DNA from: an uncultured Paracoccaceae bacterium
GTDB lineage: Bacteria > Pseudomonadota > Alphaproteobacteria > Rhodobacterales > Rhodobacteraceae
Assembly: GCA_947497185.1 (NCBI GenBank)
Contig: CANMFL010000004.1
Span: 310,001-374,000, forward strand
Length of the DNA stretch: 64,000 bases
Direction of reading: 5' to 3'
In this document: piece by piece, positions 8,820 to 18,003 of the stretch
How positions within the stretch are numbered: the first letter of the stretch is position 1
Layout: each line of letters starts with the position of its first letter
Program-made: the position numbers and the translations under genes
Notes under the pieces: generated by a model
What the model was told of the DNA's origin: nothing
The model's input: the letters and a program-made list of their open reading frames with translations, nothing else
Databases searched by the model: none

Positions 8820-9812
8820 ATGCCCCCCGCCCCGACCGAACCAGCTGTATCTATCGTCATCGCCGCCTACTGCGCTGAAAATACGTTAATGCGTGCGGTG
8901 CGTTCTGCTAGCGCGCAAACAGTTCCGGTCAAAATTGTGATCGTCGACGATTGCTCGACGGATGCGACCTATGACATCGCGATGATTCTGACCCGATCAA
9001 GCTCCAACATTCACACCTACCGGATGGATAAAAACAGCGGGCCGGGTGCGGCGCGAAACCTAGGGGTCGCAAAGTGCACGACGCCATGGATCGCGATCTT
9101 GGATTCTGACGACTTTATGGCCCCTGACCGGATTGAAAAACTGTTAAACCAAGCAGCCTCCGGCGAACTCGACTTGCTCGCTGATGATATCTACCGTGTG
9201 ACGGACACTGATCTTACCGCGACCGACCAGCCACTTTTTGGTGATTGTGACGGCGGCCTACGTAATTTGAGTTTAGAGCATTTCGTCGCAGGCAATTTGC
9301 GGGTGGCTACGGGGCAAAGGGGCCAGCTTGGGTTTGTGAAGCCGATCATGCGCAGACAGTTCTTGATTGATAACGGTTTGACCTACGCGCCCAATATGCG
9401 TCTGGCTGAGGATTATCTGCTTTATGCGCAAGCGTTGATTGCAGGAGGCAGGTTTTGCCTAACAGGTCCATGCGGATATTTTGCCGTGTTTCGCGCAGAT
9501 TCGCTTAGCTCCAATCACAGCACGGCAGACCTTGGCGCCATTGTTAAGGCTGATGATCAGCTGCTGGCTCATCCTCATTTGTCATCAACCGAACGCGACA
9601 TGATCTTGCAACACCGTCTTGAAACACACACGGAATGGGCGTGGCGGCGGCTGATTGATGCTGTCCGTCTACGCGACGTCCCTGTGATGTTCGCGGTAAT
9701 GTACGAGCACCCCAAAGTGACCTTGTCGTTGATGCGAAAACTGTTCGCACAAGCGGTGAAACGTCTTAAACGGCGGCTGACACCCGGACATCGCATTCCC
9801 GGATCGCGCTGA
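8820..9812 (+). CDS. Family 2 glycosyltransferase
   Basis: 330 residues with a GT-A fold of family GT2: VSIVIAAYCAE, VDDCSTDATYD, then GPGAARNLGVA and ILDSDDFMAP with the DSDD metal motif. The preferred start is the ATG at 8820, two bases after the SDR stop; a longer form from 8751 would overlap the SDR by 67 bases and add an unlikely leader. It is the last gene of the arabinofuranose-donor operon and converges with the next gene, with only 8 bp between the stops. I infer sugar transfer during repeat-unit assembly in the cytoplasm; donor and linkage cannot be read from the sequence. Confidence 0.8.
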   Translation: MPPAPTEPAVSIVIAAYCAENTLMRAVRSASAQTVPVKIVIVDDCSTDATYDIAMILTRSSSNIHTYRMDKNSGPGAARNLGVAKCTTPWIAILDSDDFMAPDRIEKLLNQAASGELDLLADDIYRVTDTDLTATDQPLFGDCDGGLRNLSLEHFVAGNLRVATGQRGQLGFVKPIMRRQFLIDNGLTYAPNMRLAEDYLLYAQALIAGGRFCLTGPCGYFAVFRADSLSSNHSTADLGAIVKADDQLLAHPHLSSTERDMILQHRLETHTEWAWRRLIDAVRLRDVPVMFAVMYEHPKVTLSLMRKLFAQAVKRLKRRLTPGHRIPGSR

Positions 9813-9820
9813 TCACCACC

Positions 9821-10957
9821 CTATGCCGCTCGGGTCTTCGCCATGATCTGTTCGATCAACTGCCGCATTTCACCCGGTTTCTCCACAAACACATCTCGCG
9901 GCAACGACATCAGATTGCGACTGCATGCTTCAATCTCGCATCTCGCGCTAAGCAGTCGTTTAATCAGGGCAGGAACTGTGTGCTCCGTAGGGTTGCAAAA
10001 AGCCCACCCAGATTGCCACTCTGCGACCACCCTTGCGGTTTCAGTGCCCTCCATGGTGAGCGCGGGAACGCCGAAAAATCCGCCTTCATAAATTCTATTC
10101 GGAATCTGCCAGACTGAATTCTGGTCAGCTTCAAACCAGTCGGCCGCCCAAATCAAGTCCAAGCCAGTGTAAACATCAGCCACCTCTGTCGCTCGGTCAT
10201 ACGGGCCGAAGTAGGTCATGCCCTTGGCCCGCGAAATCTCGGCAGCAAAGTCAGGAAAAACTGTCTCGGCAGGATAGCCGTGGACCACAATTTCAAGGTG
10301 CGGTGAGAACGTGTTCCCCAATTGTTTTAGCAAATTCATAGACTTGCGACACCGTAAATTCCCGACCCAACCCAGTTTGATTTGGCCTTGCTGCGCAGTC
10401 GGGAGTTGCTGCGGACGTTCGCCTACGTCGTCCGCAGCCAACCTGTTGGTCCAACAATGCCTTTGGTAGTCGCCCGGATGATACACATCGAAGTAGTTTT
10501 CGACGTAACGCGGTGACGAATAAACCAACGCATGACTACGCTTCATCAACGCCCTCTCTAACCGTCTCAAAGCTTTAGACTGTGCGCTGTTACCGATCAT
10601 CTTTGGATGGATATCCAACACTTCGTAAATGATGGGGGCCCGAAGCTTGTGAAACGATCGGAATACATGTGCACAGGCGAGCATGTCCAGATTACGAGCA
10701 TAAATCACATCAATCTTATGCAATTGCGGAAAAGTCTTTGCTGATAGAAACCCGCTTTTCATCAACGTCAAAACACGCATGAAATAAGCGCCATCGTGCG
10801 TCGTTCCCAAAGAAATAAGATTGCTTTCATCTGGCCGGACAGGACCACGATGCGGCATGATTTTAACCACATTCATGCCAGACGAAGCAAATGCATGTGC
10901 GCGCTTACGAACGGTTGGCTCGTTTGAATTATGCCCAAAAAAAACGATTTTCACCAT
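9821..10957 (-). CDS. Family 4-like glycosyltransferase (GT-B), ExoL-like
   Basis: 378 residues with a GT-B layout: an N-terminal domain starting KIVFFGHNSNEPTVRKRA, and a C-terminal domain with LGWVGNLRCRKS, then PNRIYEGGFFGVPALT, which is the usual acceptor/nucleotide-binding E-x7-E-like stretch. It resembles proteins annotated as succinoglycan ExoL. There are no membrane helices, so it is probably a peripheral cytoplasmic enzyme acting on the lipid-linked oligosaccharide. It lies downstream of the GT2 gene at 11070 on the same strand with a 112-bp gap, so a separate promoter is possible. The donor sugar is unknown. Confidence 0.74.
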   Translation of the reverse strand: MVKIVFFGHNSNEPTVRKRAHAFASSGMNVVKIMPHRGPVRPDESNLISLGTTHDGAYFMRVLTLMKSGFLSAKTFPQLHKIDVIYARNLDMLACAHVFRSFHKLRAPIIYEVLDIHPKMIGNSAQSKALRRLERALMKRSHALVYSSPRYVENYFDVYHPGDYQRHCWTNRLAADDVGERPQQLPTAQQGQIKLGWVGNLRCRKSMNLLKQLGNTFSPHLEIVVHGYPAETVFPDFAAEISRAKGMTYFGPYDRATEVADVYTGLDLIWAADWFEADQNSVWQIPNRIYEGGFFGVPALTMEGTETARVVAEWQSGWAFCNPTEHTVPALIKRLLSARCEIEACSRNLMSLPRDVFVEKPGEMRQLIEQIMAKTRAA

Positions 10958-11069
10958 GGCACCTCACACTCAACCCTTTTCGCGCGTCACGCCCGGCTCC
11001 ACTACATTCTAGAAGAACGTCGTCGCCGTTACGCACTGATACTCTATACTTGCATTGTTTATTTCTGAC

Positions 11070-12254
11070 CTAACCATAAGCGGTCAGGGGTATTGCCCGC
11101 CTTTCGGTCACATCAGATCCCGTGGAATCAGGTTTCATTTTCAAGCCGGTGCGCGTCAAAATGGCACCCAAGCGCATCACCGTTGCAAAATCATGGTCAG
11201 TCATCGCCCTACGCACAGACCAAATCAACCCACGACCAAGGCCGCGTACAATTTGCTGTCCAATCGGGCTGGAACGAGACAATTTGGTCAGTCTGCGCAA
11301 TTGGTTACGGTCGATGCGCACGCCTTGCTTGCCCGACACAGCACGCCGACACATCGCAAATTCTACCGGTCCAAGGGGAGTATCTTGGGCGAGTTTTTCA
11401 CCCTTTAGCAAATCATCAATCGCAAAGTCCCATAAGTCGTGTCGCGCGAAAATGCAGGCCCTTTCGATATATGCCGCACGCAGCACTCTCTCCTCATCGC
11501 CTTCAAACATAGCAGCAATCAGCATGATCGGGATCTGGTCGCGCAACCCTTCAAACACAATGCGGTCCTGCGCTGCCCAAACACTTTCCACCTTGGCGAT
11601 ACTATGCCGTGCCGACGCAGGCCCCCGGTCGCCGTCATGTTTGCGCTGCAGAAACATAACCTTCTCCGACATGTGTAGCGGAAATTTGGTCGCGAGCCTC
11701 ACAATCATGTCGTAATCTATTGATCGCACGAGGTTTTCATTGAACGGCCCGATTGCATCATAACATGACCGCCGCACCATGGTGGCATTTTGAAAAAGGT
11801 AAATATCTTCGAGTAAATGACGCAGCGGTGTGCCTTCCGACAGATCAGGCCAATATCCCGGCCCGCTTTTCTCTTGGCCGTGTTCTGTAACACGAAACCG
11901 TTCATATCCGCCCCCTGAAATGCCTATCTCGGGGTTGCGATCCAGCACGGCGGCCAGTTTTTCAGCGGCGTGGGGTAGTGCGATGTCATCGTCATCGCAA
12001 ATCCAAATGTAGTCGCCCGTCGCATGTGACATTGCCCCATTCAGTGCTGCGCATTTGCCAGCGTTATCTGCGTGAACATAGGTCAAATTCGGTATGCGTA
12101 ATCCGCCAACCACCTTATCGGTCCCATCCGACGATCCGTCATCCCAAACAATAACCTCATCAACGGGGCGCGATTGCTTCTGCAGCGCCAAAATCGCGTC
12201 GCGCAAGTAATCCTTACGATTGTAAGTTGGTACAATTACAGAAATTCTGGACAC
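11070..12254 (-). CDS. Family 2 glycosyltransferase with C-terminal extension
   Basis: 394 residues; the first 230 or so form a GT2 domain (ISVIVPTYNRKDYLRDAI, VWDDGSSDGT, then ICDDDDIALP as the metal motif). The C-terminal 160 residues lack long membrane helices and are mainly basic and helical. The start is a GTG at 12254 with AGGGG about six bases upstream. It is divergent from the sulfotransferase/Wzc side, so the 257-bp gap upstream is a two-way promoter. Function is inferred as one step of EPS repeat assembly. Confidence 0.77.
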   Translation of the reverse strand: MSRISVIVPTYNRKDYLRDAILALQKQSRPVDEVIVWDDGSSDGTDKVVGGLRIPNLTYVHADNAGKCAALNGAMSHATGDYIWICDDDDIALPHAAEKLAAVLDRNPEIGISGGGYERFRVTEHGQEKSGPGYWPDLSEGTPLRHLLEDIYLFQNATMVRRSCYDAIGPFNENLVRSIDYDMIVRLATKFPLHMSEKVMFLQRKHDGDRGPASARHSIAKVESVWAAQDRIVFEGLRDQIPIMLIAAMFEGDEERVLRAAYIERACIFARHDLWDFAIDDLLKGEKLAQDTPLGPVEFAMCRRAVSGKQGVRIDRNQLRRLTKLSRSSPIGQQIVRGLGRGLIWSVRRAMTDHDFATVMRLGAILTRTGLKMKPDSTGSDVTERRAIPLTAYG

Positions 12255-12388
12255 ATAAGCCCCTAACGTAGTCTAAATAGGTATAGTAAAATTTATTAAT
12301 ATTGATTCGCTTATTTATAATATGGTCCCATTATGAGGACTTTGGCCCGTCTCGAAAGAGTTTTGACCAGTTTATAACCTTAAGGGCT

Positions 12389-12412
12389 AGATTTAGTTTT
12401 TTCGCTAAATCT
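12389..12412. promoter_or_regulatory. 8-bp inverted repeat in a divergent promoter
   Basis: AGATTTAG (12389-12396) and CTAAATCT (12405-12412) are perfect inverted copies separated by TTTTTTCG. They lie between the divergent GT2 (start 12254) and sulfotransferase (start 12512) genes. It could be an operator or a 5'-leader hairpin; no regulator can be named. Confidence 0.35.
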
Positions 12413-12511
12413 TACCCCCCTTGCGCGGTATTATCTGCAGGGTAGGAAAATATTGAGCGATCAGCGTCCAGAATATTATCGTAGACGCATTGTTTTTGTG
12501 AGGTAAGTTAT

Positions 12512-13495
12512 TTGCTAATGTCGGCTTTGGAACAATCTGACAAGGAAGTTGCGAGGCGGCGCTACCCTGACTTTATCATCGGGGGTGCGCCCAAATGCGG
12601 AACGACGTCACTGCATTTTATTCTGGATCAACACAAAGACATCTCGATTCCACACGATGAGGTGCATTTTTTCGACGCGGACGATCCAATTTCGCATCCC
12701 GATTTCCTGGCCGCACGAAACAACAAACTGTCGTGGTGGGACCCCGGTTCTGCCAACGTAGAGCACCTTGATTGGTACGCTACGCGCTTTTTAAATGCTG
12801 AAAAAGATCAAATGATAGGCGAAGACTCAACCACTTATCTTATGTCCGAAGTTGCGCCACGCCGCATACAGGCATTGCTACCCAACGTCCGTATGATCTT
12901 CATGCTACGCCACCCAGTTAGTCGCGCTTATTCCCAATATTGGCACTTGGTGAAAACAGCGCGCACGACACTGAGCTTTGAAAAAGCGCTGTTGCAGTTT
13001 CCGCAAATCATTTTGGGTTCAGGCTATTATGCGGGCCTGCTGCGATTCATTGATGCGTTCGGCCCGAACCAAGTGAAAATCTGTCTTTTCGAGGATTTTC
13101 AAAAGGATAATCAGGCAGTTTTGGATGATGTGGTTCGTTTTCTCGGTGCTGATCCGTTTCAGATAAATCCAGAAAAATCATGGTTTAACAAAACAAGATA
13201 TCCGTCCAACCTTGCGCTACAAAGGGCTGCGAATGTGATCGGCACACCTTTGGTTCGGTGCAAATACTTGGCGCACATGGCGCAGTCTGGCGAGGCCAGT
13301 CACCGTATTACAAAGAAGCTGCATTATTGGTGGTTCAAACACGTGAACGCGCGTTTGATGACCGCTGAAAAAGCCAAACCCATGGCGTCAGAAACACGCG
13401 TTTATTTGGAAGAACATCTATCGGCACGAAATGCTGGTTTGTCGGATTTGATCGGTCGCGACATGTCGCAGATATGGAAGGGTATGCGATGTTAA
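12512..13495 (+). CDS. PAPS-dependent sulfotransferase
   Basis: 327 residues with the 5'-phosphosulfate loop GGAPKCGTTSLHFIL near residue 25 and the 3'-phosphate motif MLRHPVSRAYSQYWH near residue 130, typical of Sulfotransfer_1/heparan-type enzymes. It should transfer sulfate from PAPS to a hydroxyl or amino group of a sugar. A TTG start at 12512 fits the GAGGTAAG about five bases upstream; an ATG two codons later is an alternative. The gene precedes the Wzc-like gene by 86 bp. Marine EPS is often sulfated, and this is one of four unlike sulfotransferases in the locus. Confidence 0.85.
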   Translation: MLMSALEQSDKEVARRRYPDFIIGGAPKCGTTSLHFILDQHKDISIPHDEVHFFDADDPISHPDFLAARNNKLSWWDPGSANVEHLDWYATRFLNAEKDQMIGEDSTTYLMSEVAPRRIQALLPNVRMIFMLRHPVSRAYSQYWHLVKTARTTLSFEKALLQFPQIILGSGYYAGLLRFIDAFGPNQVKICLFEDFQKDNQAVLDDVVRFLGADPFQINPEKSWFNKTRYPSNLALQRAANVIGTPLVRCKYLAHMAQSGEASHRITKKLHYWWFKHVNARLMTAEKAKPMASETRVYLEEHLSARNAGLSDLIGRDMSQIWKGMRC

Positions 13496-13581
13496 AGGCC
13501 GCCGAAACAGGGTCCTGCTGAGTCTGATTTTGAGAAACCACCGCAATCTGCTAATCTACAGTAATACTTGAGGGTTTAAGC

Positions 13582-15906
13582 GTGAATAAACGGGCAAGAG
13601 GTCTTAATTTTATTTTGGACGATCCACTGGATTATAAGCCAAGGCAAAACGCATTTAGCACCGTTGATGTTCTTATGTTTTTGCGCAGACGCTGGTTAAT
13701 GATCGGCGTTATTTCGGGGTTAGTGGTATTGGCCACGGCTGCGATGCTAACGACTATTCAACCGCGCTATTCCGCGACGTCCGAATTAACACTGATCGAC
13801 CAACGCCAGCAAAGCACCCCAATTGCGGACCTTTTATCGGGTGTGCCGCTTAGTCGTCAGCTTGTTCAGCAAGAAATCACGACGATGCAGTCGAAGGCTT
13901 TCATGATCGATGTGGCAAAGCGGTTAGAAGCTGAGAATGGCACCTTAGAATTGGAACTGCCACAAGCGCCGATCCTGCCAGTGCGTCTGCTACGAAGCGT
14001 AAAGCGCATGGTGTCGGGCTTCATTGCACCCGCACCCATAGAACCCAGCCTCGCTGCACAGCCTGTTGCGACAGCGCCAGACGACATTGATGACACAACC
14101 GCCGACCTCGTGTTGACGCCGCGGTTTGCGCCCGATGATGCCTTTCTTATTCTTGCTGCCGACCAAGAAAAATATGGCGCGACCGCCGATCAGTTAAGTG
14201 GGATGCTCAACATCTCACAGGTTGGAAATGGCTATGTCATTCGCGTTTCCGCGCTATCCATCAACCCGGTACTTGCGGCGCAAATTGCGAACACGGTTTC
14301 GTCTGAATATGCCCGTTTTAGCCTAAATATCCGCGGTGAATCCATTGAAGAGCAGGTTCAACTTCTGAGCGCGCGGGTCGATGAGATGGGGCAAAATCTG
14401 GAAGAAGCCGAAACTGCGGTTGTCGCGTTTCAAGAGCAGGTGATGGGTGTTAACGACACCAGCGCAGAACGGTTAGACCGCGAAATCGCAAGTCTTGCGA
14501 ATAGCTTGATTGACGCGCGCGCCGATGTGCTGCGCGCGGAGGCTAGTTCTGACAAAGTTGTAGAAATCATCGCGTCCGAAGGTCCGATTGCTGCTGCAAA
14601 TGTCCTGAGCTCGCCGATCCTATCGAATGTCCGTGCCGAACTATCCGGACACCGGATCGAACGCAGTCGCGCGGTCGAGCGTTTTGGCCCCCAATCGAGT
14701 CAAGTGTCTGGGATCGACGCGGTCATCAACCGTATTTACGAAGAAATCGAAGTCGAAACCGCCCGGCTGCTTGCCGAACATGAAACCAAAGTGGACATCG
14801 CAAAGAGCATTGAAAACTCCATCGCATCCGAACTGGAGCGGTCTGAAAACACCGTCTTGTCGCGGTCGCGTAACATGGTCGAGTTGGCAAAATTGAAACG
14901 GATCGCCGACGCAAACCGCATTGCCTATGAAGAATTCCTAAGTATCGCGACGGAATCCGCACAGTACCGTGCACTGCAACAACCAACTATTCGTCCATTG
15001 TCCTTTGCCGAAATCCCGTCGACACCAAGTTCACCAAGGACGCTCATGACCTTGGCCATCGCAGGGCTAAGTAGTCTTGTGGCGGGTCTAGGCATCGCCA
15101 TTTTGATTGAGACAATGAACGATAAGTTCAAAACCACTCGACAGTTACGGGATATCTCAAGACGTCCCGTGATCGGCAGCTTTAGCGAAGTCAAAAAAGG
15201 ACGAATAGCGCAGCTACGCGAATTTATCGCCTACGGAGACCGCAAACATGTCCCACAGAAGTTCCAAACCGCGATCCAAGAAGGCCACGGCGTCGCGTCA
15301 TTCATCCAACATGCCATGAATAGCGGAAAGCAAACGGTCGTTGTTTCTTCGGCCATCGCGGGCGAAGATGCCTCGCTGGTCGCCATGCTTTATGCCAATG
15401 CGCTTGCTGATCGGAACCAAAAAGTCATCCTGATGGATGCGTGCGGTAACTGGAACCAGACCGTCAATGGGCAGCAGGTCTCTGAAGACAAGACCGAGGC
15501 GAATACCGAGTCCGGTAATCTTCAGATTGTCACAACATCCGCGAAGCTTCATATTCTGAAGTTCCTGAATGACGAAACACCCGCGTTAAGCTATCTGTCA
15601 GACAAGCAAATCTACGATATCCTCGAAACCGTTTCCGGGGTCTACGACTACATTGTGATCGACGCACCGCCCATTTTGTCGTCCGCCGGTGCCCTACGTT
15701 TTGTGAAAGCCGCCGACACGTTGGTGATAGCATCAAGGTGGAACGCGACACCGCGCCAAACAGTCGAAACATGCATTGAAAAGCTGAAAGATGTGGCCGC
15801 GCTAAACGTATTGATGGTGATGACGCAAGTAAAGCGACGCATTGAACGCAAATACGAATATGTCGGCTACAGTAAAACGATGAAACACGATGAGGCCCTG
15901 TTATGA
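13582..15906 (+). CDS. Wzc/ExoP-like polysaccharide co-polymerase with degenerate BY-kinase domain
   Basis: 774 residues. A Wzz-type domain begins with a membrane helix (about 38-58) and continues with coiled-coil stretches (about 260-440). A second helix (486-507) leads to a cytoplasmic ATPase-like domain. Normal bacterial tyrosine kinases have GEGKS/T in the P-loop; here the equivalent is SSAIAGEDASLVA (about 588-600) with no lysine-Ser/Thr. The Walker A' is altered to VILMDACGN, but Walker B YIVIDAPP (about 690-697) is kept. A C-terminal tail carries three tyrosines (758, 760, 763). I infer that it controls chain length and export with the next gene, probably without normal kinase activity. 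The start is a GTG; the stop overlaps the next start (ATGA). Confidence 0.83.
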   Translation: MNKRARGLNFILDDPLDYKPRQNAFSTVDVLMFLRRRWLMIGVISGLVVLATAAMLTTIQPRYSATSELTLIDQRQQSTPIADLLSGVPLSRQLVQQEITTMQSKAFMIDVAKRLEAENGTLELELPQAPILPVRLLRSVKRMVSGFIAPAPIEPSLAAQPVATAPDDIDDTTADLVLTPRFAPDDAFLILAADQEKYGATADQLSGMLNISQVGNGYVIRVSALSINPVLAAQIANTVSSEYARFSLNIRGESIEEQVQLLSARVDEMGQNLEEAETAVVAFQEQVMGVNDTSAERLDREIASLANSLIDARADVLRAEASSDKVVEIIASEGPIAAANVLSSPILSNVRAELSGHRIERSRAVERFGPQSSQVSGIDAVINRIYEEIEVETARLLAEHETKVDIAKSIENSIASELERSENTVLSRSRNMVELAKLKRIADANRIAYEEFLSIATESAQYRALQQPTIRPLSFAEIPSTPSSPRTLMTLAIAGLSSLVAGLGIAILIETMNDKFKTTRQLRDISRRPVIGSFSEVKKGRIAQLREFIAYGDRKHVPQKFQTAIQEGHGVASFIQHAMNSGKQTVVVSSAIAGEDASLVAMLYANALADRNQKVILMDACGNWNQTVNGQQVSEDKTEANTESGNLQIVTTSAKLHILKFLNDETPALSYLSDKQIYDILETVSGVYDYIVIDAPPILSSAGALRFVKAADTLVIASRWNATPRQTVETCIEKLKDVAALNVLMVMTQVKRRIERKYEYVGYSKTMKHDEALL

Positions 15907-17129
15907 TCATCCCGTTTCAATGGATCATGCGGTGCCTCGGCTACCTGTGTTTGATCGCAGCACCGGTCATGTCGTTCGCCGATGGCTATCGCTTGGCGCC
16001 TGACGACGTTGTGGCCTTGCGAATTTCAAGCTGGGACGAGGCGACATCCAGCTACACGCCGATGACGGTGATTGACGGCGATTATCGAATCATGGCGAAC
16101 GGGCGCATTTCCTTTCCAATCGTAGGAACCGTCGACGCGGGCGGGCAGACTGTCGACACCCTAGGCGACCAGATAGCTGAAGCGTTACAATCAAACGCAG
16201 GATTGTTTCAATTGCCCGAAGTGTCGGTGCAGATTGCCCAATACCGCCCATTTTATGTGCTTGGCGCAGTGAACAATCCCGGTGCATATCCGTGGCAACC
16301 CCAACTGACCCCGATGAAAGCCATCGCGCTGGCAGGGGGACAAACCCGTCTCAGCGCAGAAACCATGGACGAAACAAACGGGATCAGGCACTTCACCTCA
16401 CTGCGCGGCACCCAGGTTGAATTAGCACGCCTTAAAGCACGTGCCGCACGTCAAGAAGCTGAGCTTTCACAGGCCGCCGAAATCACATTTCCCGATCCGT
16501 TTTTCCATCCGGATGGTGCTGCATTTGTGGAACGGTTGAAGGAAGAAGAACGATCAATTCTCGCGCTCCGCAGGGAAACATTGGACCGCGCCTCAAATTC
16601 AAATGCCGCGTTGATCGCGCTATACACGACAGAACTCGCCGGCTTGGAAACCAAGCTGGCTGGACTGCGACGTCAACAAGACGTCGCGCTGGATCAGTTG
16701 GAAAACCTCAAAGGTATTGTCGCGAGCGGAGCAGTACCTGCAAACCGCCTGATTGCTGCGGAACAAGGGATCGCAGACCTGAATGCAGAAGAACTAGACT
16801 TGAACACGGCTATGTTTCGGGCGCGTCAACGGATCGGTGAGACCGAGCGCGATCAGTCGCAAATGGTTGATAATAGACGCGAAAACACAATGACGGACCT
16901 GCAGAAAACCCGCCACAGCATCGCGCTGGAGACAACGCGCGAACAAATGTTTTCCCAGTTGGGTGCGTTGAACGGTGTAACGTCCATCGAAACTGCGTTC
17001 GATTTGGTTTTACGTGTGCGTCGTAATGTGGATGGTACGGTCACAGTGCTAGACATCGGCCCTGACGATCCGATCCTCGCAGGGGATGTTTTCGAAATCG
17101 AACTCGCCTCGAAACCCGCCACGCAATAG
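15903..17129 (+). CDS. ExoF/Wza-like polysaccharide export protein
   Basis: 408 residues with an N-terminal signal peptide (hydrophobic 8-24, likely cleavage after SFA) but no lipobox cysteine. This fits the ExoF type better than lipoprotein Wza. Residues about 29-105 are the Poly_export domain (YRLAPDDVVALRI, DYRIMANGRISFPIVG), followed by an SLBB-like segment (FYVLGAVNNPGAYPW) and a long coiled coil (about 165-330) rich in Arg, Glu and Leu. It acts in the periplasm or outer membrane as the exit channel or its adaptor for the EPS chain. It is translationally coupled to the Wzc-like gene and converges on the GH16 gene with 5 bp between stops. Confidence 0.85.
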   Translation: MIIPFQWIMRCLGYLCLIAAPVMSFADGYRLAPDDVVALRISSWDEATSSYTPMTVIDGDYRIMANGRISFPIVGTVDAGGQTVDTLGDQIAEALQSNAGLFQLPEVSVQIAQYRPFYVLGAVNNPGAYPWQPQLTPMKAIALAGGQTRLSAETMDETNGIRHFTSLRGTQVELARLKARAARQEAELSQAAEITFPDPFFHPDGAAFVERLKEEERSILALRRETLDRASNSNAALIALYTTELAGLETKLAGLRRQQDVALDQLENLKGIVASGAVPANRLIAAEQGIADLNAEELDLNTAMFRARQRIGETERDQSQMVDNRRENTMTDLQKTRHSIALETTREQMFSQLGALNGVTSIETAFDLVLRVRRNVDGTVTVLDIGPDDPILAGDVFEIELASKPATQ

Positions 17130-17134
17130 GCCAG

Positions 17135-18001
17135 TTAATTACCTGACTTCAGGTCACTGCACTGCGGGCTGGATGTGTTTTGCGCCTCGAACGACGCGCA
17201 TTGCACAATAGCGTAACCCGTTGCATCCGCTTCGGCCTCACCAGCCCAATTCGCCTGTTTGGCGCCGCCTGTCCACAAATCGAAATATATCTTAGCCGGC
17301 GGCAATGGCACCTCTGAAGGATCGTCGATGCGGAACAGTTCGATATCGTTCATGTACCACGCAATTCCATCTTCGTGCCATTCAAACGCGAACAACTGAG
17401 GCTGCTCGCTGGTGTCGAGACCAACATCAACAGTCACCGGATCTGCCAACGGTTGTCCGTCGCGATACCGATTGAGGTGCACCTTGCGTGTGTCTTGACC
17501 CAAAACCTCGATATCGAGTTCTTCGTGGGTGTCACCAAAATGTGGTCCTGTGTAGATATAAAAGGCCGAAATCAGACCCTCGCCTTGGGCCGATTGTAGG
17601 ATGATTTCATAGCGCCCGTAGCCGTACCAACCGCGCCGTTGAATCTGACCGCTCAGAAAGGGTTTTGTCGTTAGACCAGCTTCGATGAATGTGGCAGGAT
17701 CTTCGCGGAAATCTTCCAGAGGTACGAGGTTTTGATCGGCGGCAGCGTGAAGCGCGATTTGAACGCCAACAGGACTGAATGCAACATTCGATTTACGCCA
17801 AGCCGTTTGCATCCATGTTTCTTGATGATCATATTCAGCGATCCACCATTCCGGCAGTTGCCCGGTCAGCCCAAAGACGGTGCGAAACGGCTCACCCATG
17901 TTACGTTGTCGTTGTTCTGTCTGCGCCGAAACCGACGTGGCAGCCATACAGAGCACCAGTCCAGCAGCCGATATAGGCGTACGGTAATCATTGATAAACA
18001 T
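17135..18001 (-). CDS. Secreted GH16 endoglycanase, ExoK-like
   Basis: 288 residues from the ATG at 18001 (GGGA upstream); an ATG five codons earlier lacks a ribosome site. A Sec signal peptide ends near VSA. The GH16 fold shows RRGWYGYGRYEI and the catalytic ELDIE (E161, D163, E165), with DLWTGG and two cysteines near the end. Relatives such as ExoK cleave nascent beta-glucans or succinoglycan. I infer trimming of the locus polysaccharide to lower-mass forms in the periplasm or outside. It forms a pair with the sulfotransferase upstream, whose stop is 2 bp away. The exact substrate is unknown. Confidence 0.84.
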   Translation of the reverse strand: MFINDYRTPISAAGLVLCMAATSVSAQTEQRQRNMGEPFRTVFGLTGQLPEWWIAEYDHQETWMQTAWRKSNVAFSPVGVQIALHAAADQNLVPLEDFREDPATFIEAGLTTKPFLSGQIQRRGWYGYGRYEIILQSAQGEGLISAFYIYTGPHFGDTHEELDIEVLGQDTRKVHLNRYRDGQPLADPVTVDVGLDTSEQPQLFAFEWHEDGIAWYMNDIELFRIDDPSEVPLPPAKIYFDLWTGGAKQANWAGEAEADATGYAIVQCASFEAQNTSSPQCSDLKSGN

Positions 18002-18003
18002 TG

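Noticed and set aside
11122..11715. 197-residue plus-strand frame
   Set aside because: Antisense to the GT2 gene at 11070-12254, which carries the GT2 motifs.
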